Source of the DNA: JALOAP01 sp964632355
GTDB lineage: Bacteria > Chloroflexota > Dehalococcoidia > Tepidiformales > Tepidiformaceae
DNA length: 34,181 nt
Assembly (NCBI GenBank): GCA_964632355.1
Contig: CAZWBW010000020.1
Coordinates: 1-34,181, forward strand
Reading direction: 5' to 3'
This document shows, piece after piece, positions 30,866 to 34,181 of the stretch (its first letter is position 1; the number at the start of each line of letters is the position of its first letter). The notes under the pieces are model-generated. The model worked only from the letters and a program-made list of their open reading frames with translations. It was not told the DNA's origin and did no database searches. The translations under genes and the position numbers were made by a program.

Positions 30866-30921
30866 AGGGAATCGGAGTAGGCGGAGCAGTATTTCCTTGC
30901 ACCGCCATCGAGTTCTTGCGT

Positions 30922-30949
30922 TTGGCTCGGTGGCGCGATGCGCTAGGCT
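30922..30949 (+). promoter_or_regulatory. Promoter of the Fpg gene, leaderless
   Basis: TTGGCT (30922-30927), 16 nt, TAGGCT (30944-30949), then 6 nt to the GTG start. This is the best -35/-10 pair among the leaderless starts. Confidence 0.6.
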
Positions 30950-30955
30950 TGGCGC

Positions 30956-31813
30956 GTGCCCGAAATACCAGAGCTCGAAGCCATCCGCGGGTTCTTCAAC
31001 GACCACCTGCCCGGGCGAACGATCGGGGAGGTGCAGACCCGCATCCCGCCGGTGTTTCGCACACCTGCGAAGGAACTGCGCGAGACTTTGCCGGGCGACC
31101 GGTTCGGCGAAGTGCTGCGCCATGGCAAGTTCCTGCTCTTCCCGCTGGCCTCGGAGCGCGTGCTCGCGATCAATCCGATGCTCACCGGGCGGTTCCAGTA
31201 CGTCGACGCCTCCAAGAAGATGGCCGCGAAAACGTGCCTGGTCATCGATGTCGTGGACGGGCGACAGCTCCGGTACACCGACGAGCGGCTCATGGGGAAG
31301 ATCTACCTCGTCGGCGCGCGAGAACTGAGCCAGATCCCGAACTGGGACACGAACGGGCCGGACTTGCTCGACCCGGCGCTGACGGAAGACACGTGGGTCA
31401 CGGGGATGAAGCGGTACCGAGGCGCGGTCAAGGGCATCCTGACGAAGGCGGAGTTCGTACAGGGCATCGGTAACGCGTACAGCGATGAGATCCTGTGGGA
31501 GGCGCAGATCAACCCGTACACGCCGAAGACAGAGCTCTCGGAGGAGAATCTCCGCCGCCTCTACCGCGCGGCACACACGGTGATGGAATGGGCGACGCCG
31601 CTGGCCCGGGAGCGGATGGTGAAGGACGGGATGCTCGACTACGAGGAGCGGCGTGACTTCGTGCGGGTGCACCGGCGTGGCGGCGAGCCGTGCCCCCGGT
31701 GCGGCACGACGATCTCGGAGATCACGGCGAACCAGCGAATCACGAGCTTCTGCCGGCAGTGTCAGCCGGGCGGGCCGGCGGTGAAGGACCGGCTTGGCCT
31801 CGACCGGGGCTGA
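30956..31813 (+). CDS. mutM: Formamidopyrimidine-DNA glycosylase / Nei-like
   Basis: A 285-residue protein beginning PEIPELE after the GTG start, so Pro1 and Glu2, the Schiff-base nucleophile and acid of the Fpg/Nei family, are in place. GKFLLF near residue 60 holds the conserved beta-hairpin Lys. The H2TH region contains VQGIGNAYSDEILWEAQINP. The C-terminal zinc finger is complete: CPRCG near 244 and FCRQCQ near 263, with the DNA-contacting Arg in NQRITSF. It excises oxidised purines such as 8-oxoguanine. Whether it is Fpg or a related Nei-like branch cannot be settled: PEIPELE rather than PELPEVE and the divergent middle loop leave room for a different lesion range. Confidence 0.9.
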   Translation: MPEIPELEAIRGFFNDHLPGRTIGEVQTRIPPVFRTPAKELRETLPGDRFGEVLRHGKFLLFPLASERVLAINPMLTGRFQYVDASKKMAAKTCLVIDVVDGRQLRYTDERLMGKIYLVGARELSQIPNWDTNGPDLLDPALTEDTWVTGMKRYRGAVKGILTKAEFVQGIGNAYSDEILWEAQINPYTPKTELSEENLRRLYRAAHTVMEWATPLARERMVKDGMLDYEERRDFVRVHRRGGEPCPRCGTTISEITANQRITSFCRQCQPGGPAVKDRLGLDRG

Positions 31814-31851
31814 CCTGACCGTTAGGGGTTCCTGGCCGATACTGGAGCCCG

Positions 31852-31896
31852 ATGTCCCCCTTTGTTCACCAGATTTCGAAGGCAGGCGCGCGCTGA
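31852..31896 (+). CDS. Possible 14-residue leader ORF
   Basis: ATG 31852 opens a 14-codon frame (MSPFVHQISKAGAR) ending TGA at 31894-31896, which overlaps the ATG of the next gene (TGATG). A box reading TACTGG lies 6 nt before its ATG, the spacing of other leaderless starts here, though its last base is off consensus. It may couple translation into the membrane-protein gene, which has no clear Shine-Dalgarno sequence of its own. Confidence 0.3.
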   Translation: MSPFVHQISKAGAR

Positions 31897-32363
31897 TGGA
31901 CACCTGGCGCATTGTTCACGTGCTGTCGCTGATCTGGCTGGGTGCCGGGCTCGGCGCGACCTACCCGCTGATCCTGAAGGCGTGGGCTTCGAAGGACGTG
32001 AAGTACCAGATGTACTGCCTGGTGGAAGCGGCGAATAACGAGACGCGCGTGCTGCTACCGGGCGCCATGGCATCGGGGATCACGGGATTCTTCTGGGCGG
32101 TGGCGCAGGAACGGAACTTCGTGAAGGAAGGCTGGCTGGCGGCGCTGACGCTGCTGTTCATCTTCTTCTACTTCATCTGCCTGCCGCTGCTGGGCTTCGG
32201 GCTCAGGCGGGCGCGCACAGCGGCCTTGATCGCTGCGAAGCGAGGTGAGGAAACCGAGGAACTGCGGGAAGTGCTAAACGACCGTGTGCCAGTGGTATTC
32301 GGGACGTTGCTGGTGCTGAGCGTGCCGCTGCTCGCCTGGCTGGCGGTGTTCAAGCCGTTCTAA
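31896..32363 (+). CDS. DUF2269-like integral membrane protein
   Basis: From ATG 31896 the product is 155 residues with four hydrophobic helices: about 7-26, 50-66, 77-102 and 134-153. The opening WRIVHVLSLIWLGAGLGATYPL, with a His in the first helix, resembles DUF2269/predicted integral membrane proteins that may bind a cofactor or act in redox chains, but the assignment is by general resemblance only. A charged loop (KRGEETEELREVLNDR) precedes the last helix. In-frame upstream starts would prepend non-hydrophobic residues and are disfavoured. Confidence 0.7.
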   Translation: MDTWRIVHVLSLIWLGAGLGATYPLILKAWASKDVKYQMYCLVEAANNETRVLLPGAMASGITGFFWAVAQERNFVKEGWLAALTLLFIFFYFICLPLLGFGLRRARTAALIAAKRGEETEELREVLNDRVPVVFGTLLVLSVPLLAWLAVFKPF

Positions 32364-32389
32364 TCGGATTCGTTTCGCAGACACAAAGA

Positions 32390-32419
32390 AAGGCGCGCCA
32401 CTCGATTGTGGCGCGCCTT
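32390..32419. terminator. Bidirectional terminator between DUF2269 gene and trxB
   Basis: A perfect 12-bp stem: AAGGCGCGCCAC (32390-32401) and GTGGCGCGCCTT (32408-32419), loop TCGATT. On the minus strand it is followed by a T-rich TTTCTTTGTG, so it chiefly ends trxA-trxB. On the plus strand the tail is weaker. Confidence 0.9.
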
Positions 32420-32432
32420 GTGTGTTCGGAGC

Positions 32433-33395
32433 TTAACGGGCCGTTGCGACTTCGCCCTGGGACGCGGCTGCCGGGAAGTTCGCCTCGATGTAGTGCTCGG
32501 CGGCGATGGCAGCGGTTGCACCGTCACCGGCGGCCGAAATGAGCTGCCGTGCGGCGGCCGTCCGCAGGTCGCCGGCAACGAACAGGCCCGGGACATTCGT
32601 CCGCATGTTCAGGTCGACGATGGCGTGTCCCCCGGGATCGAGGTCGACGAGGCCCTTGAGCAGGTGGCTGTTCGGCGTCTGCCCGATGAAGATGAAGATG
32701 GCGGAGACGGGAAGATTCGACTTCTCGCCGGTCTTCACGTTGCGAAGGTCGAGGCTGGTTACTTCGCCCTCGCCATTGATCCGCTCGACCACGGTGTCCC
32801 AGATGAACGACATCTTCGGGTTCGCGAAGGCGCGTTCCTGGAGAATCTGGCTCGCGCGGAGCTTGTCACGCCGATGGATGACGTGGACCTTGCTGGCGTA
32901 CCGGGCGACGAAGAGACCTTCGTCCATTGCGGCATCGCCACCGCCGACAACCGCGACTTCCTTGTTGGGGAAGAACGCGGCGTCACACGTCCCGCACCAG
33001 CTCACGCCTCGGCCGGTGAATTCGTCTTCGCCGGGAACGCCGAGTCGGTTGTAGTCGGCGCCGGCGGTAACGATCACGGCCTTCGCCCGGTAGGTATCGG
33101 ATTCGGTCGCAACGGCGAAGGTGCCGTCCTCGAGGCGTTCGAGGTTGACGACGCCTTCGTAGCGGACCTCGGTACCGAACTTCTCGGCCTGGCGCAGCAT
33201 CAGCTGTGCGAGGTCGAAGCCGTTGATCCCGTCGGGGAAGCCGGGGAAGTTCTCGACCAGGTCGGTGGTCGCGATCTGTCCCCCGGGAACCTTGTGTTCG
33301 AACAGGACGGTCGTGCGGCGGGCGCGGGAGGCGTAGATGGCAGCGGTCAGGCCGGCGCCGCCCCCGCCAACAATTGCGATGTCGATATCTCTCAT
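32433..33395 (-). CDS. trxB: Thioredoxin-disulfide reductase
   Basis: From the ATG at 33395 (GGGAGG just upstream; an in-frame start at 33422 is less likely) the product is 320 residues. It reduces thioredoxin with NADPH. FAD domain: DIAIVGGGGAGLTAAIY at the N terminus and GLFVAGDLR near residue 278. NADPH domain: VAVVGGGDAAMDEG and HVIHRRDKLRAS. The redox pair is WCGTCDAAFF, a CxxC with Gly-Thr between rather than the common Ala-Thr, and Ala in place of the usual Gly after Asp. It lies 63 nt downstream of trxA in the same orientation and probably in the same transcript, closed by the terminator at 32390-32419. Confidence 0.95.
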   Translation of the reverse strand: MRDIDIAIVGGGGAGLTAAIYASRARRTTVLFEHKVPGGQIATTDLVENFPGFPDGINGFDLAQLMLRQAEKFGTEVRYEGVVNLERLEDGTFAVATESDTYRAKAVIVTAGADYNRLGVPGEDEFTGRGVSWCGTCDAAFFPNKEVAVVGGGDAAMDEGLFVARYASKVHVIHRRDKLRASQILQERAFANPKMSFIWDTVVERINGEGEVTSLDLRNVKTGEKSNLPVSAIFIFIGQTPNSHLLKGLVDLDPGGHAIVDLNMRTNVPGLFVAGDLRTAAARQLISAAGDGATAAIAAEHYIEANFPAAASQGEVATAR

Positions 33396-33458
33396 GTCAC
33401 CTCCCGGGCCATGAACGGCCATGCGTGCAAACCGGGGCCGAAGCAGGGGATGTGGGGA

Positions 33459-33791
33459 TTAGTTGAGCGCTTCGTCGATGCGCTTCTTGAGGTCGCTCTT
33501 GGGGCGGAAACCGACGATGGTTGCGACGGGCTGGGTCTCGCCGGGCTTGAACAGCAGGAGCGAGGGAATGCTGCGGATGCCATAGCGCGCCGGGATCTGC
33601 GGGTTTTCGTCGGTGTTCATCTTGACGAACTTCACCTTGCCGGCGTATTCCTCGCTAAGTTCGCCAACGATAGGGGCAACCATCCGGCAGGGTCCACACC
33701 ACGGGGCCCAGAAATCAACCAGCGTGGGGAGATCGCCCTTGATAACGTCCGATTCGAACGTTGCGTCGGTCACCTCACGAACATCGGCCAT
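33459..33791 (-). CDS. trxA: Thioredoxin
   Basis: A 110-residue classical thioredoxin with the active site WAPWCGPCRM, the cis-Pro loop (GIRSIPSLLLFK) and the usual length. GGAGG precedes the ATG at a good distance. It is the first gene of the trxA-trxB unit, divergent from the CsoR-family gene. Its promoter is overlaid by the CsoR-type operator (33855-33873), so expression probably responds to copper, to sulfane sulfur or to thiol stress through that repressor. This link is inference from the DNA layout. Confidence 0.97.
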   Translation of the reverse strand: MADVREVTDATFESDVIKGDLPTLVDFWAPWCGPCRMVAPIVGELSEEYAGKVKFVKMNTDENPQIPARYGIRSIPSLLLFKPGETQPVATIVGFRPKSDLKKRIDEALN

Positions 33792-33818
33792 GGTGGCACC
33801 TCCTTACGCCGCCGGCAG

Positions 33819-33846
33819 TTGACAGCGGCGGAGCATGTAGTATCTT
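33819..33846 (+). promoter_or_regulatory. Promoter of the CsoR-family gene
   Basis: TTGACA (33819-33824), 16 nt, TATCTT (33841-33846). The start site should be near 33853, giving a leader of about 42 nt. The -10 lies in the left arm of the palindrome at 33840-33859 and faces the trx promoter. Confidence 0.65.
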
Positions 33847-33859
33847 GGCTTCAAGATAC
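33840..33859. promoter_or_regulatory. Palindrome holding both -10 boxes
   Basis: Perfect 8-bp arms GTATCTTG (33840-33847) and CAAGATAC (33852-33859) around GCTT. The left arm contains the plus-strand -10 (TATCTT) and the right arm the minus-strand -10 (TATCTT on the minus strand). It shares GATAC with the CsoR-type operator. Confidence 0.65.
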
Positions 33860-33882
33860 CCCTCGGGGGTATCCCCTGTCAA
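33853..33882 (-). promoter_or_regulatory. Promoter of trxA-trxB
   Basis: On the minus strand: TTGACA (33882-33877), 18 nt, TATCTT (33858-33853). The start site should be near 33846, giving a leader of about 55 nt. The spacer is filled by the CsoR-type operator. Confidence 0.7.
33855..33873. promoter_or_regulatory. CsoR-type operator
   Basis: GATACCCC (33855-33862), TCG, GGGGTATC (33866-33873). This matches the known CsoR/CstR operator form, with a C-tract and G-tract flanked by ATAC and GTAT. It lies in the spacer of the trxA promoter and just after the csoR start site. Confidence 0.75.
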
Positions 33883-33894
33883 CCGGTCGCTACT

Positions 33895-34173
33895 ATGGCA
33901 CGCGAAGACGATAAAAAGCTGCAAGACAGACTCGCCCGTGTAGAGGGGCAGATCAGGGGGCTGCGGAAAATGCTCGAGGATGAGCGTGCCTGCGAGGACG
34001 TTTTGAACCAGCTCCTCGCGGCCCGCTCGGGACTTGAGCAGGCGGGTCTGCGCATCCTGGACCGGCACCTCCACGAGTGCGTGCTCAAGGACCTGGACAT
34101 TCCCGAGGATGCCATGATGCAGCTCCAGCGCGTTTTGCGCCTCTGGGGCCGCCACGGAACCGCGGTGGAGTAA
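33895..34173 (+). CDS. CsoR/FrmR-family (DUF156) transcriptional repressor
   Basis: A 92-residue all-helical repressor of normal length. The DNA-binding helix contains RLARVEGQIRGLRKML. The metal-site residues of CsoR are present with correct spacing: Cys33, His58 and Cys62 (RACEDV and HLHEC), as in Cys36/His61/Cys65 of the mycobacterial protein. The second-shell Tyr35 and Glu81 of that protein correspond to Ala32 and Gln78 here, so the response may differ from Cu(I)-CsoR. Persulfide sensing (CstR) or another metal are alternatives. It is divergent from trxA-trxB with an operator between them and is probably autoregulated. No copper-exporter gene is in the window. Confidence 0.9.
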   Translation: MAREDDKKLQDRLARVEGQIRGLRKMLEDERACEDVLNQLLAARSGLEQAGLRILDRHLHECVLKDLDIPEDAMMQLQRVLRLWGRHGTAVE

Positions 34174-34181
34174 GACGGGGG

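Noticed and set aside
1..34181. CRISPR array, IS element, integrase or prophage
   Set aside because: No regularly spaced direct repeats, transposase motifs or terminal inverted repeats were seen in the window.

Overview
The window is about 34 kb of GC-rich bacterial DNA, densely packed with genes and many ATGA or GTGA overlaps between them. The best guess is a member of the Chloroflexota, possibly Dehalococcoidia-like. The reasons are the Agl23/TIGR03663-type membrane glycosyltransferase fused to an NHL propeller, several CaiB/BaiF CoA-transferases, the MoxR-DUF58-transglutaminase operon, an alpha/beta-hydrolase/cyclase fusion, and many genes whose start codon lies 6-8 nt after a -10 box (probable leaderless mRNAs). 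This placement is inference from gene content, not a marker-gene result. A run of ten Ns at 20844-20853 shows the sequence is a scaffolded assembly. No rRNA, tRNA, CRISPR array, insertion sequence or integrase was found.

Layout. 2-7304 is a four-gene plus-strand run: two GT-C-type membrane proteins, an AglD/UPF0104-like membrane protein and an FAD-dependent oxidoreductase, probably for lipid-linked glycan or envelope work. 7398-8111 is a minus-strand membrane protein of unknown role. 8304-10675 is a two-gene nuoE-nuoF-like diaphorase operon ending in a strong terminator. 10731-12043 holds a GNAT acetyltransferase (minus) and a membrane-anchored BON protein. 12134-15808 is an acyl-CoA operon: crotonase, hotdog thioesterase and two class III CoA-transferases. 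16004-20498 encodes a Tat/lipoprotein peptide-type substrate-binding protein and two permeases without ATPases, then an alpha/beta hydrolase with a Cys nucleophile. 20718-25148 is moxR (broken by the N gap), DUF58 and a TgpA-like protein whose transglutaminase triad is missing.

25165-26791 carries an O6-alkylguanine-DNA alkyltransferase and a lower-GC two-gene unit: a RelA/SpoT-domain protein and a 76-residue partner. 26827-30851 is mainly minus strand: fabF, a small membrane protein, a zinc-finger/TM/LysM protein and the hydrolase-cyclase fusion, with a 41-codon plus-strand membrane ORF between them. 30956-32363 has a formamidopyrimidine-DNA glycosylase and a DUF2269-like membrane protein. 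32433-34173 is a thioredoxin/thioredoxin-reductase operon divergent from a CsoR-family repressor.

The most striking regulatory structure is at 33819-33882. Two perfect TTGACA promoters, for csoR and for trxA-trxB, face each other with their TATCTT -10 boxes in opposite arms of one palindrome, next to a CsoR-type GATACCCC/GGGGTATC operator. A second theme is loss of catalytic or cofactor residues in otherwise well-conserved proteins: NuoF iron-sulfur ligands, the TgpA triad, and two alpha/beta hydrolase triads.
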